A stretch of DNA of 64,000 nt from NCBI GenBank assembly GCA_964242895.1, contig CAXTBN010000008.1, forward strand, positions 1 through 64,000. The letters run 5' to 3'. Position numbers and translations under genes: made by a program. Under the pieces are notes generated by a model. That model saw only the letters and a program-made list of their open reading frames with translations, was not told the origin of the DNA and ran no database searches. The DNA comes from JASLDZ01 sp964242895 (lineage in GTDB: Bacteria > Pseudomonadota > Alphaproteobacteria > Caulobacterales > Caulobacteraceae). Shown here one piece after another: positions 17,392 to 26,352 of the stretch (its first letter is position 1; the number at the start of each line of letters is the position of its first letter).

Positions 17392-18519
17392 ATGGAGGAT
17401 GAACGGCCCGGCTTCTACGAATTCTTCGCCGGCGCGGGCTTGGCGCGGGAGGGGCTCGGCCCGGCTTGGCGCCCCCTGTTCGCCAACGACCTCGATCCCA
17501 TGAAGGCCGCCGCCTATCGGCTTAACGGCGACGGCGCGCACCTGCGCGAGGGCGACGTCTGGAGACTCACCGCCGCCGACCTGCCCGGCCGCGCCGACCT
17601 CGCCTGGGCCTCTTCCCCCTGCCAGGACCTGAGCCTCGCCGGCCGCCGCGGCGGGCTGGACGCGCACCGCTCGGGCGCGTTCTGGGGCTTCCACCGCCTC
17701 CTGGCCGCCCTCGCTCGGGAGGGCCGCGCGCCAGCCACTGTGGTGCTGGAGAACGTGTGCGGCCTGCTCTCCTCCCGCGGCGGCGAAGACTTCACCGCCC
17801 TTGTCGGCGCGATGGTCGACCTGAGCTACACCGTCGGTGCCCTCGAAATCGACGCCGCGCACTGGACGCCCCAGTCGCGCCCTCGCCTGTTCCTGGTCGC
17901 GGCGCGGGACGCCGTAGATCCCGCCCTTGTCCAGTCCGCGCCCGCAGGTCCCTTCCATACGCGCCGGCTGGTCGCGGCGGTCGAGGCGCTGCCGGCGCCG
18001 GCGCGGAGCCGCACCGTCTGGTGGCGGCTCGCCGCGCCCGTCGCCCGCAATGCGGCGCTGGCCGACGTGCTGGAGCCGGACGACGCCGTCACCTGGCACG
18101 CGCCCGCCCGCACGACCCGGCTGCTGGAGCTGCTGTCCTCGCTCCACGCCGAGCGCCTCCGCGCCGGATCGGGGCGCCGCGCGGGCACGCTGTACCGCCG
18201 CATGCGCCTGGAGAACGGCCGCAAGGTGCAGCGCGCGGAGCTCCGGCTGGACGGCTTGGCCGGCTGCCTGCGCACGCCGGCGGGCGGCTCCTCGCGCCAG
18301 TTCGTGCTCGTGGCCGACGGCGACGACGTGCGCACCCGCGGCCTGACCCCGCGCGAGGCGGCGCGCCTGATGGGCCTGCCCGACGACTTCCGCCTGCCCG
18401 CCTCCACCAGCGCCGCCCTGAAGGTCGTCGGCGACGCGGTCAGCGTCCCCGCCGTGCGCTGGCTCGCCGCCGGCCTGCTGGAGCCGCTCGTGCGGGGACG
18501 CGCCTTGCGGGCCGCCTAG
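17392..18519 (+). CDS. DNA cytosine-5 methyltransferase
   Basis: The 375-residue enzyme methylates cytosine C5 in a DNA recognition site. Motif I is YEFFAGAGLAREGLG, motif IV is SSPCQDL with the nucleophile Cys77, motif VI is VLENV with Glu120, motif VIII is PQSRPRLFLVA, and motif X is VGDAVSVPAV near the C-terminus. Residues about 190-300 form the variable target-recognition region. No restriction endonuclease gene is adjacent. A Vsr repair endonuclease gene lies two kilobases downstream beyond cysK, which argues for an orphan, Dcm-like enzyme. A ctag element lies 15 bases before the ATG, and there is no clear ribosome site. Confidence 0.93.
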   Translation: MEDERPGFYEFFAGAGLAREGLGPAWRPLFANDLDPMKAAAYRLNGDGAHLREGDVWRLTAADLPGRADLAWASSPCQDLSLAGRRGGLDAHRSGAFWGFHRLLAALAREGRAPATVVLENVCGLLSSRGGEDFTALVGAMVDLSYTVGALEIDAAHWTPQSRPRLFLVAARDAVDPALVQSAPAGPFHTRRLVAAVEALPAPARSRTVWWRLAAPVARNAALADVLEPDDAVTWHAPARTTRLLELLSSLHAERLRAGSGRRAGTLYRRMRLENGRKVQRAELRLDGLAGCLRTPAGGSSRQFVLVADGDDVRTRGLTPREAARLMGLPDDFRLPASTSAALKVVGDAVSVPAVRWLAAGLLEPLVRGRALRAA

Positions 18520-18523
18520 CACG

Positions 18524-18555
18524 CGCTTGCAGCGGAGGTGACGCCGCTTGCAGCG
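18524..18555 (+). repeat. Direct repeat pair upstream of cysK
   Basis: The 11-base word cgcttgcagcg occurs at 18524-18534 and again at 18545-18555. The copies are 21 bases apart, two helical turns, so a regulator could contact both on one face. They sit just after the methyltransferase stop and 43 bases before the cysK start. Confidence 0.4.
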
Positions 18556-18584
18556 AACCTGAACCCGCCCTCGCCGCGTCGCGC

Positions 18585-18597
18585 CTATATTGGCCCC
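18585..18597 (+). promoter_or_regulatory. Candidate -10 element of a leaderless cysK mRNA
   Basis: The hexamer tatatt at 18586-18591 ends seven bases before the ATG at 18598. A start of transcription at or next to the ATG would follow. No ribosome-binding sequence fits in the gap. A good -35 is not visible at 17 bases upstream. Confidence 0.4.
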
Positions 18598-19584
<987 letters not shown>

Positions 19585-19717
19585 GCGGTCCAGCCTCGCT
19601 CGCCCGGCGCTGAGGAAAACTTCACCGATCAGGCCTAGCTTGGCGTCGCCCCGGGTCTGGCGCGCCGGCGCGCAATCGCCATATGGCCGGTTGCAGTTCG
19701 CGTCCCCGAGAAGCCCC

Positions 19718-19873
19718 GTGACCAACTTCCTCTCCCTCCTGTGCGCGCTGGCGATGCTCGCCGGCGCCGTCGCCTTCGCCCATGCGGGCGGCGACAAGGT
19801 CTCCTTCGTCGAGTTGGGCGCCGCGCCCGCGGCCGCCGTCTCGCCGCACGGGAGCGCCACCCTCCCGGCGTGA
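19718..19873 (+). CDS. Small membrane or secreted hypothetical protein upstream of vsr
   Basis: A 51-residue frame from a GTG at 19718 would encode a short N-terminal hydrophobic stretch (TNFLSLLCALAMLAGAVAFAHA), either a signal peptide or a single membrane anchor, followed by an Ala-rich tail. Its stop overlaps the GTG start of vsr by four bases (gtga), which argues for a real translated leader or small gene. The ribosome site is weak and I know no family. It may be spurious. Confidence 0.35.
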   Translation: MTNFLSLLCALAMLAGAVAFAHAGGDKVSFVELGAAPAAAVSPHGSATLPA

Positions 19874-20307
19874 CCGCCGAGCCCTCCGCCCCCGCGACCA
19901 CGGACGTCTTCACGCCCGAGCAGCGCTCGGCCGTGATGGCGCGGATCAAGGGGCGTGACACAGGGCCCGAGCGCGCCGTCCGCCGCCTGCTTACCGCCAT
20001 GGGGCTTCGCTACCGCCTGCAGCGGCGCGACCTGCCCGGGCGACCCGACCTCGCGCTCGCACCGCGCAAGGTGGCCGTGTTCGTGCACGGCTGCTTCTGG
20101 CACGGCCACGACTGCCCGCGCGGAAGCCGCAAGCCGAAGCAGAACGCGGAGTTCTGGGCCGCCAAGATCGCCCGCAACCGCGCCCGCGACGCGCGCAACC
20201 TCGACGATCTCGCCGCGCTCGGCTGGCGCGGCCTGACCGTCTGGGAGTGCGAGTTGCGCGACGAGGCGGCGCTACGCGCGCGGCTGGAGCGCGAGCTGCC
20301 GCGCTGA
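19870..20307 (+). CDS. vsr: Very short patch repair endonuclease
   Basis: Vsr nicks DNA 5' of T:G mismatches that arise when 5-methylcytosine deaminates. The 145-residue protein keeps the key residues in exact register with E. coli Vsr: Asp60 in LPGRPDL, the zinc and metal cluster Cys75, His78, His80 and Cys82 in HGCFWHGHDC, and the later Cys in VWECELR. The N-terminus RSAVMARIKGRDTGPE is the usual Vsr start helix. The GTG start overlaps the stop of the preceding small frame. Its partner is presumably the C5 methyltransferase at 17392-18519, with cysK between them. Confidence 0.93.
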   Translation: MTAEPSAPATTDVFTPEQRSAVMARIKGRDTGPERAVRRLLTAMGLRYRLQRRDLPGRPDLALAPRKVAVFVHGCFWHGHDCPRGSRKPKQNAEFWAAKIARNRARDARNLDDLAALGWRGLTVWECELRDEAALRARLERELPR

Positions 20308-20362
20308 ACGCGAGCGGCGGCGAGGCGTTCTCTCGAGCTTCCCGTACGCGAAAGAGCCGCCC

Positions 20363-21217
20363 ATGCCTTCCGACAGCACGCCCGTCTGGTTCATCACCGG
20401 CTGCTCCACCGGCTTCGGCCGCGAGGCCGCCAAGGCGGTGCTCGACCGCGGGTGGCGCGCCGTGGTCACCGCGCGCGACGCGTCCAAGGTGGCCGACCTC
20501 GCCGAGGGCCGAGGCGACAACGCGCTGGTTCAGGCGCTCGACGTCGACGACCAAGCCTCGATCGACGCGGCCGTGAAGGCGGCGCAGGCGCGGTTCGGTC
20601 GGATCGACGTGCTGCTGAACAACGCCGGCTACGGCTACCAGAGCTCGGTCGAGGAGGGGGAGGACAAGGAGATCCGCGCCCAGTTCGAGACCAACGTCTT
20701 CGGCCTGTTCGCGATCACCCGCGCCGTGCTGCCGATCATGCGCGCGCAGCGGAGCGGCCGCATCCTGAACGTGACCTCCGTCGGCGGCCTGATCGGCTTC
20801 CCGAGCTCCGGCTATTATTCGGCCACCAAGCACGCGGTGGAGGGCTGGTCGGACTCGCTGAAGGCCGAGGTGGAGCCGCTGGGCATCAAGGTCACCTGCG
20901 TCGAGCCCGGCCCTTTCCGCACCGACTGGGCGGGCCGTTCGCTCAAACAGACCAAGAGCAAGATCGCGGATTACGCCGAGACCGCGCAGAAGCGCATGGA
21001 GATGACCAGCGGTTACAGCGGCGCCCAGGTCGGTGACCCGGTGCGCGCCGCCCACGCCATGGTCGACCTCAGCCAGGAGGCGGACCCGCCCCGACACCTC
21101 GTGCTGGGAAAGTTCGGCTGGGACGCCGCCGTCAAGAAGCTGCACGAGCGTCTGGCGGAGATCGAGAGCCGTCGCGACACGGCGCTCGCCACCGACTTTC
21201 CTGACGGCGAAGGCTGA
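20363..21217 (+). CDS. SDR family oxidoreductase
   Basis: The 284-residue SDR has the cofactor motif TGCSTGFG at residues 13-20, the NNAGYGYQSSVEE segment and the active site YYSATKHAVEG with the serine in VTSVGG. The WFITGCSTGFGR start and EPGPFRTDW segment place it in a large group of bacterial dehydrogenases often annotated as oxidoreductase or retinol-dehydrogenase-like. The substrate is unknown. It stands alone, converging on the DUF1810 gene with 4 bases between the stops. Confidence 0.88.
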   Translation: MPSDSTPVWFITGCSTGFGREAAKAVLDRGWRAVVTARDASKVADLAEGRGDNALVQALDVDDQASIDAAVKAAQARFGRIDVLLNNAGYGYQSSVEEGEDKEIRAQFETNVFGLFAITRAVLPIMRAQRSGRILNVTSVGGLIGFPSSGYYSATKHAVEGWSDSLKAEVEPLGIKVTCVEPGPFRTDWAGRSLKQTKSKIADYAETAQKRMEMTSGYSGAQVGDPVRAAHAMVDLSQEADPPRHLVLGKFGWDAAVKKLHERLAEIESRRDTALATDFPDGEG

Positions 21218-21221
21218 GGCC

Positions 21222-21653
21222 CTAGGGCGCGCTCCTCTCAAGCGTGAGCGGGTCGCGCCGGCCGGCGCACAGAGCGTCGAGCGCGCGCGCGAATACCGGC
21301 TCGTCCGGTGCGGCCGCCTCGAACAGCGTCAGGCTCGAGCGGAGCTTGAGGTCGTCGGGCGAGCCGAACACCTCAAGCGCAGTGCGGCCGGCGAGCTCCG
21401 CCACCGCGCCCGCGATCTCCCGCAGCCGCGGGCCGAGAACCGGGTGGGCGAGGTAGGCGCGCGCCTCGTCCGGCCCGCTCAGCGCGTAGTGCTGCGCCGT
21501 CGGGCTGGAGCCCAGGCCGGCCACCTGCGGAAAGACGAACCACATCCAGTGGCTGGTCTTCCTGCCACGCCGCACCTCGGCCAACGCCTGGGCGTAGGTT
21601 CCCTCCTGCGCCCGCACGAAACGGGCGAGGTCGAAGGGATCGCCGTCCGCCAT
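21222..21653 (-). CDS. DUF1810 family protein
   Basis: The 143-residue soluble protein carries the DUF1810 core HWMWFVFPQVAGLGSSPTA followed by YALSGPDEARAYLAHPVLG and the FGSPDDLKLRSSLTLF block. Function is not established. It is the last gene of the minus-strand fatty-acid operon; its ATG lies one base from the fadJ stop, so it is probably translated from the same mRNA without being part of beta-oxidation. Confidence 0.88.
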   Translation of the reverse strand: MADGDPFDLARFVRAQEGTYAQALAEVRRGRKTSHWMWFVFPQVAGLGSSPTAQHYALSGPDEARAYLAHPVLGPRLREIAGAVAELAGRTALEVFGSPDDLKLRSSLTLFEAAAPDEPVFARALDALCAGRRDPLTLERSAP

Positions 21654-21654
21654 C

Positions 21655-23823
21655 TCAGGCCGCCAGCTTCACCGCCTTCGCGCCGTAGAAGCTCTCGCCG
21701 CGGGCGGCCATGTCGCGCAGGAGCTGGGGCGGGGTGAAGCGCGGGCCGTATTTCTGGGCCAGGGCGTCGCACTGCTCCACGAAGGCCGCCGCGCCGATCC
21801 CGTCGATCAAGCTGGCGGGGCCGCCCGTCCAGGGCGCGAAGCCCCAGCCGAGGATGGCGCCCACGTCGGCCTCGCGCGGGTCGGTGACCACGCCCTCCTC
21901 CATGCAGCGCGCCATCTCCACCGCCTGGCGGTGCAGCAGGCGCTGCTTCAGCTCGGCCACGACCGGCGGCGGCGCGTCGGCCTGGGTGACGGGCGCGACC
22001 TCCGACAGGCCGGGCCACAAACTCTTCTTGCCGCCCTCGGGGTAGTCGTAGAAGCCCTTCCTGTTCTTGCGGCCGTAGCGGCCCAGCTCGCCGACCATCT
22101 TCTCCATGATGCCCTGGAACTTGGGCGCCACGTACTTGTCGCCGAGGTCCTTTTGCGTCTGCTGGGCGATCTTGTAGGAGAGGTCCAGCGCCACGTCGTC
22201 GTGCATCTCCAGCGGGCCGCGGGGCATGCCGGTCATGCGGCCGACGTTGTCGATGATGGCGGGCGCGATCCCGTCGGCCAGCATCTCCATGCCCTCCTGC
22301 ACGAAGGTGCCGAAGCAGCGCGACGTGTAGAAGCCGCGGCTGTCGTTGACGACGATGGGCGTTTTCTTGATCTTGAGGACGTAGTCGATCGCCTTGGCCA
22401 GCGCCTCGTCGCCCGTCGCCTCCCCCATGATGATCTCGACCAGGCCCATCTTGTCGACCGGCGAGAAGAAGTGGATGCCGATGAAGTCGGCCGGGCGCGC
22501 GCTCGCCTCCGCAAGCCCGGTGATCGGCAGGGTGGAGGTGTTGGAGCCGAACACCGCGCCCGCCGCCAGCATCGCCTCCGCCTTGCGCGTGACCTCGGCC
22601 TTGATGTCGCGGTTCTCGAACACCGCCTCGACCACCAGATCGCAGCCGCGCACGTGCTCGTAGTCGGACGTGGGCGTGATCAGCGCCAGCACGCCGTCCG
22701 CCTTCTCCTGCGTCATGCGGCCCTTGCCGACCGCCTTGTTGATCAGGTCGGCGGCGTAGCCTTTGCCCTTCTCGGCGGCCTCTTGCGTGGTGTCGATCAG
22801 CACGGTCTCGATGCCGGCCATGGCCTGCACGTAGGCGACACCCGCGCCCATCATGCCCGCGCCGATCACGGCCACCTTCTTCGGGTCGGACTTGGCCGGC
22901 GCTTGAGGCCGCACCGCGCCCTTGCCCAGCGCCTGCATGGAGCCGAACAGGGTGCGGATCATGCCGGTGGCCTGCGGCGTCATCAGCGTGCGCGCGAAGT
23001 AGCGGCTCTCGATGCGCAGCGCCGCCTCGATCGGCACCTGCAGGCCTTCATAGACCGCCTTCATGATGTTCACCTGCGCCGGGTAGTTGCCGTAGCTCTG
23101 CTTGCGCAGCATGGCGTTGCCCATGACAAAGATCTGCTGCGTGCCCTTGGTGTAGGGGCCGCCGCCGGGGACCTTGAAGTCCTTCTTGTCCCAGCGCGCG
23201 ACGGGATCGCCCGTCTTCACCCACGCCTTGGCGGCCTCCACCTCCTGCCCGCGCGGAACGATCTGGTCGACCACGCCCGCGCTCTTGGCGTCGGCGGGGC
23301 GGAAGCTCTTGCCCTCCAGGAGGTACGGCGCGGCGGCCATCACGCCCATCAGGCGGGGCAGCCGCTGTGTGCCGCCGCCGCCGGGGAGGAGGCCGACCTT
23401 GGCCTCGGGCAGGCCGATCTGCACCTTGGGGTCGTCCACCAGCACCCGGTGGTGGCAGGCGAGCGCCAGCTCCAGCCCGCCGCCCATGGCCACGCCCGCG
23501 ATGGCCGCCGCCACCGGCTTGCCGCAGGTCTCCAGCGCGCGGAAGTTCTTGTTGATGGCGTAGACGCGCTCGAACACCGCCGCCGGCGAGGCCGGGCCCG
23601 AGCCGGAGCCCATCTCTCCGAGATCGGCCCCGGCGCAGAAGCCGGATGCCTTGCCCGAGGCGATCACCGCGCCCTTGATGGCGGGGTCGGTCCTGATGCG
23701 CTCCACCACCTGCGGCAGCTCGGCCATGACCTGCCCGGTGAGCGTGTTCATGGAGCGGCCGGGCACGTCGAAGGTGACCAGCGCGATCCCGTCGGCGTCC
23801 ACGTCGATCTTGAAGGTTTCCAT
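21655..23823 (-). CDS. fadJ: Bifunctional enoyl-CoA hydratase / 3-hydroxyacyl-CoA dehydrogenase
   Basis: The 722-residue fusion does the second and third steps of fatty-acid beta-oxidation. The N-terminal crotonase domain (residues about 1-200) has the oxyanion segment CAGADLGEM and GGGTQRLPRL. The central NAD domain starts at GAGMMGAGVAY (near residue 320). The dehydrogenase catalytic region contains GIHFFSPVDKMGLVEI and RGFYTSR. The thiolase partner gene lies 17 bases upstream on the same strand, the typical fadBA pairing. Both belong to the operon headed by the MerR gene at 28624. Confidence 0.95.
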   Translation of the reverse strand: METFKIDVDADGIALVTFDVPGRSMNTLTGQVMAELPQVVERIRTDPAIKGAVIASGKASGFCAGADLGEMGSGSGPASPAAVFERVYAINKNFRALETCGKPVAAAIAGVAMGGGLELALACHHRVLVDDPKVQIGLPEAKVGLLPGGGGTQRLPRLMGVMAAAPYLLEGKSFRPADAKSAGVVDQIVPRGQEVEAAKAWVKTGDPVARWDKKDFKVPGGGPYTKGTQQIFVMGNAMLRKQSYGNYPAQVNIMKAVYEGLQVPIEAALRIESRYFARTLMTPQATGMIRTLFGSMQALGKGAVRPQAPAKSDPKKVAVIGAGMMGAGVAYVQAMAGIETVLIDTTQEAAEKGKGYAADLINKAVGKGRMTQEKADGVLALITPTSDYEHVRGCDLVVEAVFENRDIKAEVTRKAEAMLAAGAVFGSNTSTLPITGLAEASARPADFIGIHFFSPVDKMGLVEIIMGEATGDEALAKAIDYVLKIKKTPIVVNDSRGFYTSRCFGTFVQEGMEMLADGIAPAIIDNVGRMTGMPRGPLEMHDDVALDLSYKIAQQTQKDLGDKYVAPKFQGIMEKMVGELGRYGRKNRKGFYDYPEGGKKSLWPGLSEVAPVTQADAPPPVVAELKQRLLHRQAVEMARCMEEGVVTDPREADVGAILGWGFAPWTGGPASLIDGIGAAAFVEQCDALAQKYGPRFTPPQLLRDMAARGESFYGAKAVKLAA

Positions 23824-23840
23824 GGTCGTCGGCTCCCGGC

Positions 23841-25046
23841 TCAGACGCGTTCGATGACGGTGGCGGTGCCCATGCCGGCGCCGACGCAGAGGGTGACGAG
23901 CGCGGTCTCCTTGTCCGACCGCTCCAGCTCGTCGAGCACGGTGCCGAGGATCATGGCCCCGGTGGCGCCCAGGGGGTGGCCCATGGCGATGGCGCCGCCG
24001 TTCACGTTCATCTTCTCGTGCGGGATGTCGAGCGCCTGCATCATGCGCAGCACCACGGCCGCGAAGGCCTCGTTCAGCTCGTAGAGGTCGATGTCGGCGA
24101 CCTGCATGCCGAGCTTCTTCAGCAGCTTCTCGGTGACGTAGCTCGGGCCGGTGAGCATGATCGAGGGCTCGGAGCCGATGGAGGCCATGCCCTTCACGCG
24201 CGCGCGCGGCTTCAGGCCCAGGGCGTCGCCCATCTCCTTGGTGCCGAACAGGACGCCCGCGGCGCCATCGACGATGCCCGAGCTATTGCCGGCGTGGTGG
24301 ACGTGGTTCACGCGCTCCACCTGCGGATAGCGCTGGGTCACCACGGCGTCGAAGGCCATCTCGCCGACGGTCGTGAAGGCAGGGTTCAGCGAGCCCAGGG
24401 ACTGCATGGTGGTGGACGGACGCATGTGCTCGTCGGTCGCCAGGATCGGCAGACCGAGCTGGTCCTTCACCGCGATGACGCTGCGGTCGAAGCGCTTCTC
24501 CTCCCAGGCGAGGGCGGCGCGGCGCTGGCTCTCGACCGCGTAGCCGTCCACGTCGTCGCGGCTGAAGCCGTGCAGGGTGGCGATCAGGTCCGCGCCGATG
24601 CCCTGGGGAGCGAAGTAGGTCTTGAAGGCGCTGGAGGGGTCGATCGGCCAGGCGCCGGAGTCGCTGCCCATGGGCACGCGGCTCATGCTCTCCACGCCGC
24701 CGCCGACGGCCATGTCGGCCTCGCCGGTCATCACCTTCGCGGCGGCCATGTTGCAGGCCTCCAGGCCCGAGGCGCAGAAGCGGTTGATCTGCACGCCGGC
24801 GGTGGTCTCGGCCCAGTCGGCGTTGAGCACGGCGGTGCGCGCGATGTCGCTGCCCTGCTCGCCGGTGGGCGAGACGCAGCCCAGCACCACGTCGTCGACC
24901 TTGGAGGTGTCCAGCCCGTTGCGGTCGCGCAGCTGCTCGAGCACCTGGGTGGCGAGCGAGAGCGCGGTGATCTCGTGCAGGGCCCCGTCGGACTTGCCGC
25001 GGCCGCGCGGGGTGCGCACGGCGTCGTAGATGTAGGCGTCGGCCAT
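23841..25046 (-). CDS. Acetyl-CoA C-acetyltransferase (FadA-type thiolase)
   Basis: The 401-residue thiolase cleaves 3-oxoacyl-CoA, the last beta-oxidation step. The nucleophile is Cys91 in QINRFCASGLEAC, the catalytic His lies in AMGHPLGATGAM and the second Cys in TLCVGAGMGTA. I start it at the ATG at 25046 because MADAYIYDAVRTPRG is the family N-terminus. Upstream in-frame sequence belongs to the osmC region read in another frame. It lies between osmC and fadJ in the operon and is the likely partner of FadJ. Confidence 0.95.
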   Translation of the reverse strand: MADAYIYDAVRTPRGRGKSDGALHEITALSLATQVLEQLRDRNGLDTSKVDDVVLGCVSPTGEQGSDIARTAVLNADWAETTAGVQINRFCASGLEACNMAAAKVMTGEADMAVGGGVESMSRVPMGSDSGAWPIDPSSAFKTYFAPQGIGADLIATLHGFSRDDVDGYAVESQRRAALAWEEKRFDRSVIAVKDQLGLPILATDEHMRPSTTMQSLGSLNPAFTTVGEMAFDAVVTQRYPQVERVNHVHHAGNSSGIVDGAAGVLFGTKEMGDALGLKPRARVKGMASIGSEPSIMLTGPSYVTEKLLKKLGMQVADIDLYELNEAFAAVVLRMMQALDIPHEKMNVNGGAIAMGHPLGATGAMILGTVLDELERSDKETALVTLCVGAGMGTATVIERV

Positions 25047-25051
25047 GGTGG

Positions 25052-25537
25052 TCAGGCTCCCTGCAGGGCTGTTCGGTGGACCGGGACGGGTTCGACCCGC
25101 ACCTCGGTGAGGACGGAGTTGGCGATGTTGCAGGCGTCGTGCGCCCGGTGGTGGATGGCCGCCAGCGTGGCGGCGTCGGCGTCGCACTCGACCTCGGGGC
25201 GCAGGACGCACTCGGTCAGGCCGATGCGGCCGGTGGCGGCGAACTTGCCCATGCGGGCTGCGGGCTCGTCGCGGTAGGCGCGCACCAGAACACCTTCACG
25301 GCGAGCGAAGTCGAGGAACCACAGCATGTGGCAGGCGGAGAGGCTGGCCACGAGCAGCTCCTCCGGGTCGGCGGCGGCCTCCACGCTCCAGGGCGCACGC
25401 ACGACCGACGGCGAGGCGGAGCCGGGGATGGAGACGCCACCGTCGAAGCTGATCTCGTGCCCGCGCGAGTAGCGGCCTGCGAGAAAGTCTTCGCCCGGGC
25501 GCAGGCGCCAGCTCACGATTGCCTCGTGCGTGCTCAC
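25052..25537 (-). CDS. OsmC/Ohr family protein
   Basis: The 161-residue protein has the two redox cysteines of the OsmC/Ohr fold, in SLSACHMLWFLDFA and HDACNIANS, with the expected wide spacing. Family members reduce organic hydroperoxides, including those of fatty acids. The GTG start at 25537 overlaps the stop of the upstream SDR gene by four bases (gtga), so the two are translationally coupled. A peroxide-reducing role beside lipid oxidation is a reasonable inference from the operon. Confidence 0.88.
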   Translation of the reverse strand: MSTHEAIVSWRLRPGEDFLAGRYSRGHEISFDGGVSIPGSASPSVVRAPWSVEAAADPEELLVASLSACHMLWFLDFARREGVLVRAYRDEPAARMGKFAATGRIGLTECVLRPEVECDADAATLAAIHHRAHDACNIANSVLTEVRVEPVPVHRTALQGA

Positions 25538-26343
25538 CGGCCCATGCCGCCGAGCCGGTAGCCGACCAGGGTGGAGCCGCCGTCCACGTCCAGGATCGCG
25601 CCCGTGACGTAGCGGCCCGCGGGCGAGCACAGGTAGACGGCGGCGTCGCCGATCTCGTCGGCGCGGCCGTAGCGGCCCAGCGGCACGTTGGCCTTGGCGG
25701 CGGCCTCCGCCTCCGGCGTGGGGGCGAGGCGCGCCATGCCCTCGGTGCCCTCGATCGGGCCGGGCGTGATGGCGTTGACCCGGATGCCCATGGCCCCCCA
25801 CTCCAGCGCGAGGCACTGGACGAGCATGTTCACGCCCGCCTTGGCCGCGCAGACATGGGCCTGCAGGGCGGCCGGCTTCTTCGCCTGTCCCGCGGTGATG
25901 GCGATCAGCGAGGCGCCCTCGGCGAGATGCTGATGTCCGGCGCGGAACAGGTTGAACGTGCCCAGGAGGTCGATGCCGACCACAGCGGCGAAGGCGTTGG
26001 CGCTCATGCCGAGCGCCGGCGCCGGAAAGTTGCCCGCCTGCCCGGCGATCAGGATGTCGAGCTTCCCCAGCTCGGCCGCGGCGGCCGCCAGCACCCCCTC
26101 CACCGCGCTGTAGTCGCGCACGTCGGCAGTGAGCGCGAGCGCGCACGGACGCCCGGCTTCACGGTCGATCTCTGCGGCGGCGGCGTCCGCCTTCTCCGGA
26201 TTGCGGCCGAGCACCGCTACACGCGCGCCTAGTCCGGCGAAGCGCTTGGCGATGCCCAGGTTGATGCCGCTGGTGCCGCCGGCGATGAAGGCGGTCTTCC
26301 CCGCCAGGAGATCGGGCGCGAAGGTCTCTTGGGCGTGGGTCAT
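25534..26343 (-). CDS. 2,4-dienoyl-CoA reductase-like SDR
   Basis: The 269-residue SDR looks like the peroxisomal/mitochondrial 2,4-dienoyl-CoA reductase group. It has GGTSGINLGIAKRF instead of the usual TGxxxGxG. It also has AGNFPAPALGMSANAF with the conserved NF, LQAHVCAAKAGV where most SDRs have Tyr-x-x-x-Lys, and PGPIEGTEGMARL. As in that group, the classical Tyr is absent while the Lys is kept. Such an enzyme would remove double bonds from unsaturated acyl-CoA intermediates, which fits its place between acyl-CoA dehydrogenase and thiolase genes. Its identity rests on motif memory, not on a search. Confidence 0.8.
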   Translation of the reverse strand: MTHAQETFAPDLLAGKTAFIAGGTSGINLGIAKRFAGLGARVAVLGRNPEKADAAAAEIDREAGRPCALALTADVRDYSAVEGVLAAAAAELGKLDILIAGQAGNFPAPALGMSANAFAAVVGIDLLGTFNLFRAGHQHLAEGASLIAITAGQAKKPAALQAHVCAAKAGVNMLVQCLALEWGAMGIRVNAITPGPIEGTEGMARLAPTPEAEAAAKANVPLGRYGRADEIGDAAVYLCSPAGRYVTGAILDVDGGSTLVGYRLGGMGR

Positions 26344-26352
26344 CGCCGGACG

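Noticed and set aside
23841..25277. Long plus-strand frames opposite the thiolase and fadJ genes
   Set aside because: They are rich in His, Val and Arg and have no recognisable family; the minus-strand genes have full motifs.
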